This document shows positions 1 to 8,303 of a stretch of DNA of 64,000 bases, piece by piece (positions within the stretch are counted from its first letter, which is position 1; every line of letters begins with the position of its first letter). Source of the DNA: an uncultured Eubacteriales bacterium (GTDB lineage: Bacteria; Bacillota; Clostridia; Oscillospirales; Oscillospiraceae); contig CAKTSK010000001.1 of assembly GCA_934597725.1 (NCBI GenBank), positions 62,001 through 126,000 of the forward strand. Direction: 5' to 3'. The notes beneath the pieces are model-generated. The model was not told the DNA's origin. It saw only the letters and a program-made list of their open reading frames with translations, and searched no databases. A program made the translations under genes and the position numbers.

Positions 1-350
1 AGGCCCCCGGCCATCCCCCCGCCGCCCCGGGCCATGGTCAGCAGCAGCAGCCCGCCGCCAAAGGCACAGGAGAGGACCAGGAACAGCGCCCCCCGCCGCA
101 GCAGCCGGTCTGTGGGGCCAAAGGCCACCAGGAGCATCCCCGCCGCCGCCGCGCCTTTGCACACCGGGTGCTCCAGCACGGCCCAGCCGGGCAGCAGCGC
201 CAGCGCGCCGTAGCCCGCCCCCAGCGCGGCGGCCAGCGCCGTCCGCCCACGGTGGACCGCTCCCCCATCCAGCTTGCCGGCGCAGGCCAGCAGAAGGGCA
301 TTGACGACGAAGTTGAGCACCAAAAAGAGATCCAGATAGACCACGCGCAC
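1..350 (-). CDS. spoIIGA: Sigma-E processing peptidase SpoIIGA, N-terminal part (runs off the left edge)
   Basis: The first 116 residues of a polytopic membrane protein are visible. The start VRVVYLDLFLVLNFVVNALL and the following GAGYGALALLPG segment match the membrane half of SpoIIGA, the mother-cell aspartic protease that activates pro-sigma-E during sporulation. At least four hydrophobic helices are seen; the C-terminal protease domain with its catalytic Asp lies outside the window. I chose the GTG at 350 because an AAAGGGGGT ribosome site sits about 10 nt upstream; an in-frame GTG two codons later is an alternative. sigE normally follows spoIIGA and would lie left of the window. The identification rests on N-terminal sequence pattern only. 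Confidence 0.72.
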   Translation of the reverse strand, partial: MRVVYLDLFLVLNFVVNALLLACAGKLDGGAVHRGRTALAAALGAGYGALALLPGWAVLEHPVCKGAAAAGMLLVAFGPTDRLLRRGALFLVLSCAFGGGLLLLTMARGGGGMAGG

Positions 351-469
351 CCGGGCCTGCACCCCCTTTCTCCAGGCCGGTCCGGCCTCTCGGGCAGGAT
401 TATAGCCCGCCGGCAGCCGTAAAAAAGGTCAGAAGGGGGCAGGCCCGCCCCCGGTTTCGTTCCCCCTTT

Positions 470-510
470 TGGGACAAAAAAAGGGAAGGCCCCTCTGAGG
501 GGACCTTCCC
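470..510 (-). terminator. Rho-independent terminator of the DUF6514 gene
   Basis: An imperfect 13-14 bp stem at 483-510 (GGGAAGG and CCCTC arms) is followed on the minus strand by a run of seven T. It lies just after the small gene ending at 542 and before spoIIGA. Apart from this hairpin, 351-541 holds nothing I recognise. Confidence 0.8.
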
Positions 511-541
511 AAAAGTAGCTGCGCAGAGATCGAACCGTTTG

Positions 542-844
542 TCAGCAGTTCAGGCTGTCCAGGACCGCGTCCCGGAAGTGCAGGGGGGACAGCGCCAGGT
601 GGTTGAAGCGGCTGGCCATGGTCAGCACACACTCCCGGCTGAGAGAAACATCCTCGATGAGATCCATCTGGACCCAGGTGCCTTCGCAGTCACCCAGGCA
701 TTCCAGGCCGTAGGTGCAATAGCTCTCCGGCGTATCATCCAGGACCTGAGAGCACACTGCCTGATAGCGGACCTTCTGGACCCGTCTGCCCCGCATCATC
801 CCGGCGGCGGTGGGTCTGCCCTGCTCCCATTGAGACTCTGTCAT
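542..844 (-). CDS. DUF6514-like small protein
   Basis: A 100-residue soluble protein without signal peptide or membrane segment. The pattern VRYQAVCSQVL, then CTYGLECLGD, then DLIEDVSLSRECVLTMASR and a C-terminal LSPLHFRDAVLDSL resembles DUF6514, a small Clostridia-specific family of unknown role that often sits near regulatory genes. It is a single-gene unit with its own terminator, divergent from a membrane-anchored HTH protein. A minus-strand promoter at 947-975 would serve it. The family call is from memory of the conserved pattern; the function is unknown. Confidence 0.6.
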   Translation of the reverse strand: MTESQWEQGRPTAAGMMRGRRVQKVRYQAVCSQVLDDTPESYCTYGLECLGDCEGTWVQMDLIEDVSLSRECVLTMASRFNHLALSPLHFRDAVLDSLNC

Positions 845-891
845 ATCGCCTTGCTCCTTTCTCTATGCCTCAAAAAATCCCCCCGCAGCCC

Positions 892-921
892 TTTACAGTC
901 TGCGGACAGAGATGGTATACT
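892..921 (+). promoter_or_regulatory. Putative sigma-A promoter for the HTH protein at 1046
   Basis: TTTACA at 892-897, an 18-nt spacer and TATACT at 916-921. The transcript would carry about 120 nt of leader before the ATG. Confidence 0.45.
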
Positions 922-946
922 GAGGCAATCGATGAAATTCTTGTTT

Positions 947-975
947 ATCGTAATCGCTTCGACTTTTTTCGTCAA
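947..975 (-). promoter_or_regulatory. Putative promoter for the DUF6514 gene
   Basis: On the minus strand, TTGACG (970-975), a 17-nt spacer and TACGAT (947-952). It overlaps the region transcribed from the opposite promoter. Confidence 0.4.
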
Positions 976-1045
976 GGGCATCAACTGGTAATGTCCGCAA
1001 GAATCACTCATCCGTGATAAAATTCCTGCTCATAGGTGATAAATC

Positions 1046-1435
1046 ATGCTCTCCACCCAACTGAAACTCATGAAAGAGGCGCGAAAGCTGACCACCCAGC
1101 AGCTCTCCGACCTTTCCGGGGTCCCTGTGGGGACCATCAACCGCATCCTCTCCGGCCAGACCGACAACCCCAGCTTCCAGACCGTCTGTGACCTGGTCAT
1201 GGCCATGGACGGCTCCCTGGACGAACTGGTGGGGATCAAGGACCTGCCCACGGAAGGCGCCGAGAAACAGGCCCGGGCCAGCAAAGAGCTGCTGGCCCTG
1301 TACGAAACCATGATCGCCTCCAAGAACCAATGGCTGCACCGGCTGTTCGTCTGCTGCTGCGTGATGGTGCTGGTGCTGATCTTCCTGGTGATCTTCGACC
1401 TGGCCAACCCGGCTGTCGGCTTCTTCCGTCAGTGA
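1046..1435 (+). CDS. XRE-family HTH protein with C-terminal membrane anchor
   Basis: 129 residues. Residues about 5-60 form a Cro/cI-type helix-turn-helix (LTTQQLSDLSGVPVGTINRI, then NPSFQTVCDLVMAMD). A linker rich in charged residues is followed by a single hydrophobic segment near residues 103-122 (LFVCCCVMVLVLIFLVIFDL), so the DNA-binding domain should be tethered to the inner face of the membrane. AGGTGA sits 6 nt before the ATG. The octamer GTGATAAA occurs at 1014 and again at 1036 over the ribosome site, which could be an autoregulatory operator. Target genes are unknown. Confidence 0.8.
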   Translation: MLSTQLKLMKEARKLTTQQLSDLSGVPVGTINRILSGQTDNPSFQTVCDLVMAMDGSLDELVGIKDLPTEGAEKQARASKELLALYETMIASKNQWLHRLFVCCCVMVLVLIFLVIFDLANPAVGFFRQ

Positions 1436-1548
1436 TCCTCCCCCGCCCCGGAAGGGCGGCTTGATGCAGGCAGCTGCCTCCCCGTCCCGGTTCCCCCGGA
1501 ACAAAAAGCCTCCGTTTTTCAGACAGGCTTGCCGCGACCCGTCACACA

Positions 1549-1584
1549 AAACAGGCTCCGACCTCTGAGAGGTCGGAGCCTGTT
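1549..1584. terminator. Bidirectional terminator
   Basis: A perfect stem of at least 14 bp (CAGGCTCCGACCTC, loop TGA) with T-rich flanks on both sides. It separates the HTH gene from the convergent ECF-transporter gene. Confidence 0.85.
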
Positions 1585-1621
1585 TGTTTTGCCCCAAGGG
1601 ATCTTTTTCGGGAAACGGCCC

Positions 1622-4039
1622 CTACTCTGTCTTTTGATGGCGGACACTCTCCTGTCCATCCAGGCCGAATTTTCGCTGTACCCGGTCCAGCTTAGCCAGG
1701 AAGGGATCGGCCAGCAGCCAGAGCAGCACCGCCGTGCTGGCGCCGTGCAGCAGGTCCATGGGCAGCCCCGCCAGACAGTAGGTGAGGACGAGCTTTCCCT
1801 GGAACTGATGGGTCCAGAGCAGGGCCGAGGCCGGGTTCATCACGCCCCCATAGACCACCACCGCCGCCAGAAAGCCGAACAGACACAGCAGCCAGACAGG
1901 TCCTTTCCCCTTGCGGAAGAGGACCCCGGCCAGCAGGCCGATGAGGCCCATGGCCACCATCTGCCAAGGGGTCCAGGGCCCCTGGCCGAAGAGGAAGTTG
2001 GACACCAGCATGGTCACCGCCCCCACCAGAAAGCCGCTCTCTCCTCCCAGGCTCACCCCGGCCAGGATGGTCAGGGCGGTGACGGGCTTAATCTGAGGCA
2101 GGAAGAAAAAGGCCGCCCGGCTCACCACCCCCAGGGCGCACAGCACCGCCAGCAGGACCACCTCCCGGGCCGAGGGCTTCCGCCGCTCAAAGGAGAGGAA
2201 GCTGGCTCCCAGGGCCTCCGCCGCCAGCAGCAGAGCGACCACATAGAAATTGTCGATCCAGCATTGCCCGGCGAGCAGCGTCAGGGCCAGCACCGGCACC
2301 AATCCCAGCGCCACCGGCCAGTGCCGCCGCCGCCGGACAGGCACCGTTTTTTCCTCCCGAGAAACAGAGAGGCTTTCCGAGAAAACCGACGCAGCGGCGG
2401 ATGGGAAACCCACGCCGTCCCCAGGAGCCGCACCCCCGCAGGCTTCCGCCACTTCCTCCGGCGTCACCGCCTGGGGCAGCAGCTCCCGGGCCATGCGGTT
2501 GGCCGCGGTGGTATAGAACTGGTTGCCCGAGAAAAAGGCCCGGGGCGTGCCCTCGGTCACGATGGCCCCGTCAAAAAGCAGGGCGCACCGGTGGACGTGG
2601 CGGGCGCAGAAATCCAGATCATGGCTGACCATGAGGACCCCCACCCCACGGGCCAGCAAGGTCTCCAGCAGCGCCGCCAGCTGATCCTGGCGCGGCCGGT
2701 CCAGCCCCTTGGTGGGTTCGTCCAGCAGCAGCACCTCCGGCTGGGTCAGCAGGACCCGGGCCAGGGCCGCCCGCTGCTGCTCCCCGCCGGACAGGTCATA
2801 GGGGTGGCGGTCCAGCAGGTCTGTCAGGCCGCACAGGTCTGCCGCCGCCGCCAGGGATGTTTCCCAGTCCGCTGGCGGGGTCCCCAGGTCCCGCAGCTGG
2901 GCCTGCAAGGTCTCCCGGATGGTCTTGTGCAGCAGCAGGGTCGTGGGGTCCTGGGGCAGCAGCGCGGTGCGGGGACTGCCTTGGCAGCGGCCCCGCTGGG
3001 GCGCGGCGCAGCCGGCCAGCAGATGCAGGGCCGTGGTCTTGCCGCTGCCGTTGCCGCCCAGCAGCGCCGTCCACTCCCCCCGGCGGACGGCCAGGGTCAG
3101 CCCCTTGAGGACCTCCGGCCCTGCCCGGTCGTAGCGGAACCAGAGGTCCTCCCCCGACAGCAGAACTTCTCCCGCCGGCGGGATCGGTTCCGGCGGAAGG
3201 GGGGCCAGCGGATGGTCCGCCCCATAGGCCGCCAGCCACCGCTGCCCCTGCCGCACGGTCACCGGACAGGGCAGGTCGTTGGGCACCTGGGTCCACACTG
3301 CCATGGGGGCAGGCAGTCCCGCCGCCAAGGGATGCCCCCGCAGCGCCGCCGCCACCTGCTCCGGGGGACCCTGGCACAGCAGCCGTCCGTCCTCCAGAAC
3401 CGCCAGCCGGTCGGACCGGGGCACAGCCTCCTCCAACCGGTGTTCCGCCAGCAGGATGGTGGTCCCCAGCTCCCGGTTCAGGCGGGTGAGCAGGGAGAGG
3501 AAGTGGCCGGCGGCAATGGGGTCCAGCTGGCTGGTTGGCTCGTCCAGCAGCACCAGGGCCGGCCCCAGGACCATCACCGCCGCCAGGTTCAGCACCTGGC
3601 ACTGCCCGCCGGAGAGGGTGGCGATGTCCCGGTCGAACCAGTGCTGGATGCCAAAAAAGCTGGCCATTTCCGTCACCCGGCGGCGGATGGTATCCTGTTC
3701 CCACCCCAAGCTCTCCGGGCCGAAGGCCAGCTCCCGCCAGACCCGGTCGGTGACCACCTGCCCCGCCGGGGACTGGCCCACATAGCCGATCTGCCCGCTC
3801 TGGGTCCGCCGGTCCAGCCGGGACAGGGGGACGCCTTGAAAGAGGATCTCCCCCGTCTGCGGCCCGTGGGGGGCCAGGTCCGGTTTGCAGCAGCGCAGCA
3901 GGGTGGACTTGCCGCTGCCCGAACGGCCGCACAGGGTCACAAACGCCCCGGCCTCCAGGGACAGGTCCACCCCGGTCAGGGCCGGGCGGGACTGACCGGG
4001 ATAGGACGCCGTCAGGCCCCGGATCTCAAGCAGCGCCAT
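1622..4039 (-). CDS. Fused ECF transporter: two ATPase domains plus a C-terminal S-component-like membrane domain
   Basis: 805 residues. The first ABC ATPase (about 1-235) has Walker A GRSGSGKST, signature LSGGQ and Walker B VLLDEPTSQLD. The second (about 290-500) has GGNGSGKTT, signature LSGGEQQRAALARVLL and VLLLDEPTKGLD. After a linker, residues about 580-790 hold five or six hydrophobic segments including FGQGPWTPWQM, typical of ECF-family substrate-binding (S) components. One chain would therefore supply EcfA, EcfA-prime and S, with EcfT encoded upstream at 4703-5623. Its start overlaps the DUF1275 gene by 14 nt. The substrate (a vitamin or metal cofactor) cannot be told from sequence. 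The glutamine ending LSGGQ plus CQVLNLAAV in the first domain is slightly off consensus. Confidence 0.85.
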   Translation of the reverse strand: MALLEIRGLTASYPGQSRPALTGVDLSLEAGAFVTLCGRSGSGKSTLLRCCKPDLAPHGPQTGEILFQGVPLSRLDRRTQSGQIGYVGQSPAGQVVTDRVWRELAFGPESLGWEQDTIRRRVTEMASFFGIQHWFDRDIATLSGGQCQVLNLAAVMVLGPALVLLDEPTSQLDPIAAGHFLSLLTRLNRELGTTILLAEHRLEEAVPRSDRLAVLEDGRLLCQGPPEQVAAALRGHPLAAGLPAPMAVWTQVPNDLPCPVTVRQGQRWLAAYGADHPLAPLPPEPIPPAGEVLLSGEDLWFRYDRAGPEVLKGLTLAVRRGEWTALLGGNGSGKTTALHLLAGCAAPQRGRCQGSPRTALLPQDPTTLLLHKTIRETLQAQLRDLGTPPADWETSLAAAADLCGLTDLLDRHPYDLSGGEQQRAALARVLLTQPEVLLLDEPTKGLDRPRQDQLAALLETLLARGVGVLMVSHDLDFCARHVHRCALLFDGAIVTEGTPRAFFSGNQFYTTAANRMARELLPQAVTPEEVAEACGGAAPGDGVGFPSAAASVFSESLSVSREEKTVPVRRRRHWPVALGLVPVLALTLLAGQCWIDNFYVVALLLAAEALGASFLSFERRKPSAREVVLLAVLCALGVVSRAAFFFLPQIKPVTALTILAGVSLGGESGFLVGAVTMLVSNFLFGQGPWTPWQMVAMGLIGLLAGVLFRKGKGPVWLLCLFGFLAAVVVYGGVMNPASALLWTHQFQGKLVLTYCLAGLPMDLLHGASTAVLLWLLADPFLAKLDRVQRKFGLDGQESVRHQKTE

Positions 4040-4748
4040 GGGGTTCCTCCTCCTGGCAGAACATCAGGCCGAAGCAGGCCAGCAGCAGCAGGCTGCTGCC
4101 CAGGATGGCCCAGGTCCCCCAGCGCACGATGGCCAGGTCTCCCAGCACCGCCCCCAGGGCAAAGGCCAGGATGACCACGAAATAGGTGATGGCCCGGTTG
4201 CGGTCCGCCCGCTGATGGGAGACGGCAAACTCCGCCGCCGCGTGCAGGCCCGCCCGCAGGTTGCCGATGCACATGGTGGTGGCAATGGAGTTGCCGTGGA
4301 TCTTGCGGAACGCCTCCACCTGAAAGCCGCAGGCCAGAGAGATCATGCTGTTGGCCAGCAGGTTCACCCGCTGGGGCAGAAAGGCCACGGCGGTCAGCAC
4401 CAGGATCTCTCCCAGCACCCCCAGCTGCCGCCAGTGAAAGCGGCCGCCCTTGCCGTGAAACCGGTGGCGGATGAGGAAGGCCAGCAAGATCCCCGTGCCA
4501 AAGGCCAACACCGGGATGGCATAGGCCAGCGCCTGCCGCCAGTCCCGCTGGGACAGGTAGACGCTGAAGAGGAGGATGTTGCCTGTCTGAGCGTTGGCAA
4601 AGACCTCTCCCCGATACAGATAGGAATAGGCATCCATCAGCCCCCCGGACAGGGCCAGCAGGATGCCCAGGCGGATGGTCTCTGACACCTGGCGGTGAAA
4701 GGTCAGCCCTTTTCTTCGCCGTTCTTGTTGGTGATGCTTCTGTTCCAT
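4026..4748 (-). CDS. DUF1275 (YoaK family) membrane protein
   Basis: 240 residues with about six membrane segments. LLALSGGLMDAYSYLYRG followed by ANAQTGNILLF and a later CGFQVEAFRKIHG plus TTMCIGNLR are the marks of DUF1275/YoaK. The role is unknown; small-molecule transport or membrane homeostasis has been suggested for the family. I chose the ATG at 4748, preceded by GGAGGA at 6 nt; the gene overlaps the 3-prime end of ecfT by 46 nt and the next gene by 14 nt, so the three are surely one transcript. Its placement between EcfT and the fused EcfAA-S suggests a link with that transporter. Confidence 0.85.
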   Translation of the reverse strand: MEQKHHQQERRRKGLTFHRQVSETIRLGILLALSGGLMDAYSYLYRGEVFANAQTGNILLFSVYLSQRDWRQALAYAIPVLAFGTGILLAFLIRHRFHGKGGRFHWRQLGVLGEILVLTAVAFLPQRVNLLANSMISLACGFQVEAFRKIHGNSIATTMCIGNLRAGLHAAAEFAVSHQRADRNRAITYFVVILAFALGAVLGDLAIVRWGTWAILGSSLLLLACFGLMFCQEEEPHGAA

Positions 4749-5623
4749 TGCAGTTCCTCCCATCCTTCCAGCGCCAGCGGCAGCAGGCCAAGGGCCAGAC
4801 AGCAAAGCACCGCCGCCGCTGTGGCGCTTCCCCAGGCCATGGTCAGGCGGGGATAATAGGCAGCGGTCAGCCCGCCGCCGGCCCAGGCCCACAGGACCCC
4901 GCCGCCAGCCGCCAACAGCCACAGCAGCAGGCCCTTGTCCCGGCGGGTCACGGGGTGATAGGCGTAGGACGTCCGGCCCGGCAGACCGTAGCCCCGGCTG
5001 CGCATGGCGTCCCCGGTCTCCAGCGACCGCTCCAGGCTCCAGGTGGTAAGCCCTGACAGCAGCGCCGTGCCCCGGCGCAGCCGCGCCCGCAGGTTCCGAG
5101 ACCCCGGTCCGCCGGGCAGGGCGGCCTGGGCCCGGGCCGTCTCCGCCAGCTGCCGCCGCAGGCGGGGCACAAAAGAGAGCGTCATGGACAGCACCAGCGC
5201 CAGGGCCGGGGCAGGCCGGGCCACCAGATAGACCACCTTCTCCGGGGGCAGCGCCTGGTTCCAGCAGACCGCCCACAGCAGCACCGCCCCCAGCATGGCC
5301 CCGCCGGCCAGGCCATACCCCAGGCTCTCCAGGGTCAGCGGACTGCCCCAGGGCAGCTTGGCCAGCACCGTGTCGCCCCGGTGGACCAGCAGGGGGTTGA
5401 GCCCCGCCGCCAGCACAGCGGCCGGGACGATCCAGCGCAGGCTCTCCCCGGTCCCCCGCCGCCCCCGCAGCAGCAGGCAGCAGCCCACCGCACTGCCCAG
5501 CGACACCGCCAGACAGACCGGGTGCATCAGGCACACCGTTCCCCCCAGCATCAGCAGGAAATACAGCAGCAGCACCCCTGGATGACAGCCGGAAAAGGCC
5601 CGTCTCTCAGTCCGGCTGTCCAT
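4703..5623 (-). CDS. ecfT: Energy-coupling factor transporter transmembrane protein EcfT
   Basis: 306 residues of the CbiQ/EcfT family. Hydrophobic segments occupy residues 15-75, 90-130 and the region around LALVLSMTLSFVPRL; the cytoplasmic coupling helix ETARAQAALPGG carries the Ala-Arg motif that docks onto the ATPases. It is the scaffold that links the S component to the ATPase pair. It overlaps the oxidoreductase gene upstream by 17 nt and DUF1275 downstream by 46 nt. It is probably the partner of the fused ATPase/S protein at 1622-4039. Confidence 0.85.
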   Translation of the reverse strand: MDSRTERRAFSGCHPGVLLLYFLLMLGGTVCLMHPVCLAVSLGSAVGCCLLLRGRRGTGESLRWIVPAAVLAAGLNPLLVHRGDTVLAKLPWGSPLTLESLGYGLAGGAMLGAVLLWAVCWNQALPPEKVVYLVARPAPALALVLSMTLSFVPRLRRQLAETARAQAALPGGPGSRNLRARLRRGTALLSGLTTWSLERSLETGDAMRSRGYGLPGRTSYAYHPVTRRDKGLLLWLLAAGGGVLWAWAGGGLTAAYYPRLTMAWGSATAAAVLCCLALGLLPLALEGWEELQWNRSITNKNGEEKG

Positions 5624-6488
5624 GGTGGGGCTGATAGTGACGGATCAGGGCCTGGGTCCCCAGGTCTCCCATCCCCTCCTCGGCCAGCTGGCGGGCGTTG
5701 GACAGCACTTGGGCCAGGATGTCCAGGGTAAGCCCCTGGGCCTGGGCCTCCTCCAAAGCAAGCCCCAGGTCTTTCACAAAATGCTTGAGGAAAAAGCCGG
5801 GGGCCAGGTCCTCCTGAAGGATCTTTCCCCCCAGGGCGTCCAGCTGTTTGCTCCCGGCTGCGCCGGTGGCCACCGAGGCGATCAGCCGCGCCCCGTCCAG
5901 CCCCTGGGCCTGGGCATAGGCCAGGGCTTCACACACCCCGGAGAGGGTCCCGGCGATCATGATCTGGTTGGCCAGCTTGGCGTGCTGGCCGCAGCCGGCG
6001 GGACCCTGGCGGTTGATGTTGGTCCCCATGGCCTGGAAGAGGGGCAGGCAAGCCTGAAAATCCGCTTCCTCTCCTCCCACCAGGATCGAGAGGGTCCCCG
6101 CTTTGGCCCCGGTGTCGCCGCCGGTGACGGGCGCGTCCAGCACCCGGAAGCCCCGGGCACTGCCCTCTTTCCAGAGGCGCTGGGCCAGGGTGGGGCTGGT
6201 GGTGGTCATGTCGATGAGATAGGCCCCCGGTTCCGCCCGGTCCAGAATGGCCCCCGGCTGGAAGTAGACCTCCTCCACGTCCTGGGGAAAGCCCACCATG
6301 GTCACCACGGCCTGGCAGCCCTGGACGCAGCCGCCGATGGTGTCATAAAACAGCGCGCCCTCCCGGATCACGTCCTCCACCTTGGCCCGGTCCCGGGCAT
6401 AGATGTGCAGGCGGAAGCCCGCCTTTTGCAGGTTGCGTACCATGGATTTTCCCATGATCCCCACGCCGATCCACGCAATGTCTTTCAT
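5607..6488 (-). CDS. NAD(P)-dependent beta-hydroxyacid dehydrogenase (3-hydroxyisobutyrate dehydrogenase / tartronate semialdehyde reductase family)
   Basis: 293 residues. The N-terminal Rossmann motif IAWIGVGIMGKSMVRNL, the substrate motif DAPVTGGDTGAKAGTLSILVG and the region around the catalytic lysine (CGQHAKLANQIMIAG) define the family. It reduces or oxidises small beta-hydroxy acids with NAD(P); the exact substrate is not readable. It is the first gene of the operon with ecfT, DUF1275 and the fused ECF protein (17-nt overlap with ecfT). AAAGGAG stands 8 nt before the ATG. No separate promoter is seen in the short gap, so readthrough of the terminator at 6519-6555 may feed it. Confidence 0.85.
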   Translation of the reverse strand: MKDIAWIGVGIMGKSMVRNLQKAGFRLHIYARDRAKVEDVIREGALFYDTIGGCVQGCQAVVTMVGFPQDVEEVYFQPGAILDRAEPGAYLIDMTTTSPTLAQRLWKEGSARGFRVLDAPVTGGDTGAKAGTLSILVGGEEADFQACLPLFQAMGTNINRQGPAGCGQHAKLANQIMIAGTLSGVCEALAYAQAQGLDGARLIASVATGAAGSKQLDALGGKILQEDLAPGFFLKHFVKDLGLALEEAQAQGLTLDILAQVLSNARQLAEEGMGDLGTQALIRHYQPHHGQPD

Positions 6489-6518
6489 GTTCTGTCGCTC
6501 CTTTCTCTGCCGGTGGCA

Positions 6519-6555
6519 GAAAACACGGGCAGACCCCTCAGGGGCCCGCCCGTGT
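6519..6555 (-). terminator. Terminator after the Ig-like surface protein
   Basis: A long stem at 6523-6555 (ACACGGGC arm, GC-rich centre) is followed on the minus strand by TTTTCTG. The T tract is short, so some readthrough into the oxidoreductase operon is likely. Confidence 0.65.
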
Positions 6556-6566
6556 TCTGTTGCTGT

Positions 6567-8033
6567 TTATTCTCCGGTGCCGGTCTGGCCGGTTTCCCCG
6601 CCGGTCTCGCCGGTGGTCCCGCCCGTCGTGCCGCCGGTGGTGTCCCCGGTATTGCCGCCGGTGGTGTCTCCTGTGCCGCCGGTGGTCCCGCCGGACGCAT
6701 TGCCGCCAGTGCCGCCGGTAGTATTCCCCCCAGTGGTCCCGCCGGTGGTGGTGCCGCCGGTGGTCCCACCGGTGGTGCTGCCCGTGCTGCCGCCGGACGC
6801 TGTGCCCCCGGTGCCGCCGGTGGTATTCCCGCCGGTGGCGCCGGTCTGTGCGCCCTCTTCCGGGCCCTGACCGGCGTCCTGGGTGGAGTCATGGGGGACC
6901 GCGTTGGGGTTCTCCACCACCTCCACGGTGACCTCCACGGTCTTGTCACCGGCCACGCCCTTGACGATGGTCTTGCCCACATCCCGGGCGGTGACCACGC
7001 CGCTGTCGTCCACCGTTGCCACGCTGGAGTCTGCGCTGCTCCACTTGATGCCGGCAGGGGATTTCCCCTCCTCCATGACCACGGTGGCGCTGATGGTATA
7101 GGTCTCGCCGGAGCGGACGGTGATGCTGTCCTGGGTGACCCGGATCTCGGTCACGCCTGTGGCGGTCTCCACCACGGTGACGGTCCTGGTGGCGGCAGTC
7201 TCGCCGTCGACGGTGGCCACGATGGTGGCCCGGCCCAGGCTTTCGGCGGTGAGGGTACAGGTGGTGCCGTCGCCCTCCACCGAGATCACGTTGCTGTCTT
7301 TGCTGGTCCACTCCACCTCTGTGGACTCCTTGTCCACCTTGCTGCCGGTGAGGGTGGCCTCGGCGGTCTCGCCCACCACGATCTCGTCGCTGACCTTGAT
7401 CTCGTAGTCTCCCTTGCCGCCCAGCATGGAGCGGATCACCAGCGCGGCCAGCACGATGACCACCAGCCCCACCACGATGGGCAGGATCTGCACCGCGCCC
7501 TTCCGGTTGTTCTCCCGCCGGCGGTCGTCCCGGCGGCGGTCATCCCGGTCGCTCCGGCGGCGGGTGTTCTCGGGCGGACGGCGGCTGCCGCTGCGGCTGC
7601 TCTGGCTGCTGCGGCTGCGGTTGCTGCTGCCGCCGCTGCGGCTGCCCTGGCTGCTGCGGCTGCGGCTGCTGCCGCTGCTGCCGCTGCTCCGGCGGCGGCT
7701 GCCCTGATCCTCCCGGCGGGAGCCAGGGGAGCGGTCCCAGTTGGGGGCGGTGCGCTCCCAGTCGGAGCGGTCGAAGTCCCGGTAGGGGTCCCGGCTCACG
7801 CGGGTGCTGTAGCGGTCGTCGTAACGGTCGCCGTAGCGGTCCTCGTAGCGGTCCCGCTCATAGTAGCCCCGGTCGTATTCCCGGCCGAAGTCGCTGCGAT
7901 AGTCTCGGTCCTGGTAATAGCCCCGGTCATAGTCTCTGTCGTAGTCCCGGCCGCCGGAATAGGACGAGGAGCTCCGACGGGAGCTTCCCCGCCCGGAGCG
8001 GGAGCTGTAATCGTCGTAATCGTCGTAACGCAT
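6567..8033 (-). CDS. Membrane-anchored protein with disordered Arg/Ser/Tyr-rich N-terminus, two Ig-like (BIG2) domains and a Thr/Gly tail
   Basis: 488 residues in four parts. Residues 1-179 are low complexity: first Asp/Arg/Tyr (DRDYDRGYYQDRDYR), then Ser/Arg (SSRSRSSQGSRSGG). One membrane helix spans about 181-203. Residues about 210-390 form two BIG2-type Ig-like domains (ATLTGSKVDKESTEVEWTSK and KWSSADSSVATVDDSGVVTA are characteristic). The last 90 residues are Thr/Gly repeats (TTGGTTGG). By the positive-inside rule the basic part would be cytoplasmic and the Ig-like part exported. I start at the ATG at 8033 behind AGGAGG; an upstream ATG at 8090 lacks a ribosome site. Function unknown; probably a cell-wall or spore-surface protein. 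Confidence 0.8.
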   Translation of the reverse strand: MRYDDYDDYSSRSGRGSSRRSSSSYSGGRDYDRDYDRGYYQDRDYRSDFGREYDRGYYERDRYEDRYGDRYDDRYSTRVSRDPYRDFDRSDWERTAPNWDRSPGSRREDQGSRRRSSGSSGSSRSRSSQGSRSGGSSNRSRSSQSSRSGSRRPPENTRRRSDRDDRRRDDRRRENNRKGAVQILPIVVGLVVIVLAALVIRSMLGGKGDYEIKVSDEIVVGETAEATLTGSKVDKESTEVEWTSKDSNVISVEGDGTTCTLTAESLGRATIVATVDGETAATRTVTVVETATGVTEIRVTQDSITVRSGETYTISATVVMEEGKSPAGIKWSSADSSVATVDDSGVVTARDVGKTIVKGVAGDKTVEVTVEVVENPNAVPHDSTQDAGQGPEEGAQTGATGGNTTGGTGGTASGGSTGSTTGGTTGGTTTGGTTGGNTTGGTGGNASGGTTGGTGDTTGGNTGDTTGGTTGGTTGETGGETGQTGTGE

Positions 8034-8110
8034 TGTTTTATCATCCTCCTGACGATCGTTCTGAAACAGAAATGTCATCGGGCTTGTCATTTTTTCACAT
8101 ACTTCGGTGT

Positions 8111-8139
8111 ATTATACCATAACTCCCCCGCGCTGAAAA
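8111..8139 (-). promoter_or_regulatory. Promoter of the Ig-like protein gene
   Basis: Minus strand TTTTCA (8134-8139), 17-nt spacer and TATAAT (8111-8116) with an upstream TATGG extension. Confidence 0.65.
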
Positions 8140-8203
8140 CACTAAATTTGTAAAGTTTCCGCAAAATATTCCCCGGGTTTTTGGGGGTTTTCCCGGTCTT
8201 CTC

Positions 8204-8232
8204 TTTACGAAACGGGGAGTTTATGCTACAAT
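8204..8232 (+). promoter_or_regulatory. Promoter of the DapF-like gene
   Basis: TTTACG (8204-8209), 17-nt spacer and TACAAT (8227-8232). Confidence 0.55.
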
Positions 8233-8303
8233 ACCTACAAATTTCCCTTTCTTCCGACATTTCCCATCTTTGTGTGGGGACCCAACCAAGAAAAGAGATG
8301 CCC

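Noticed and set aside
6590..6850. Regular short repeats that could suggest a satellite or CRISPR
   Set aside because: They are degenerate codons of the Thr/Gly tail of the Ig-like protein, in phase with its frame.
5622..8153. A long plus-strand open frame opposite the dehydrogenase and Ig-like genes
   Set aside because: No ribosome site, poly-Ala and poly-Val runs that mirror codon repeats on the other strand, and clear domains in the minus-strand genes.
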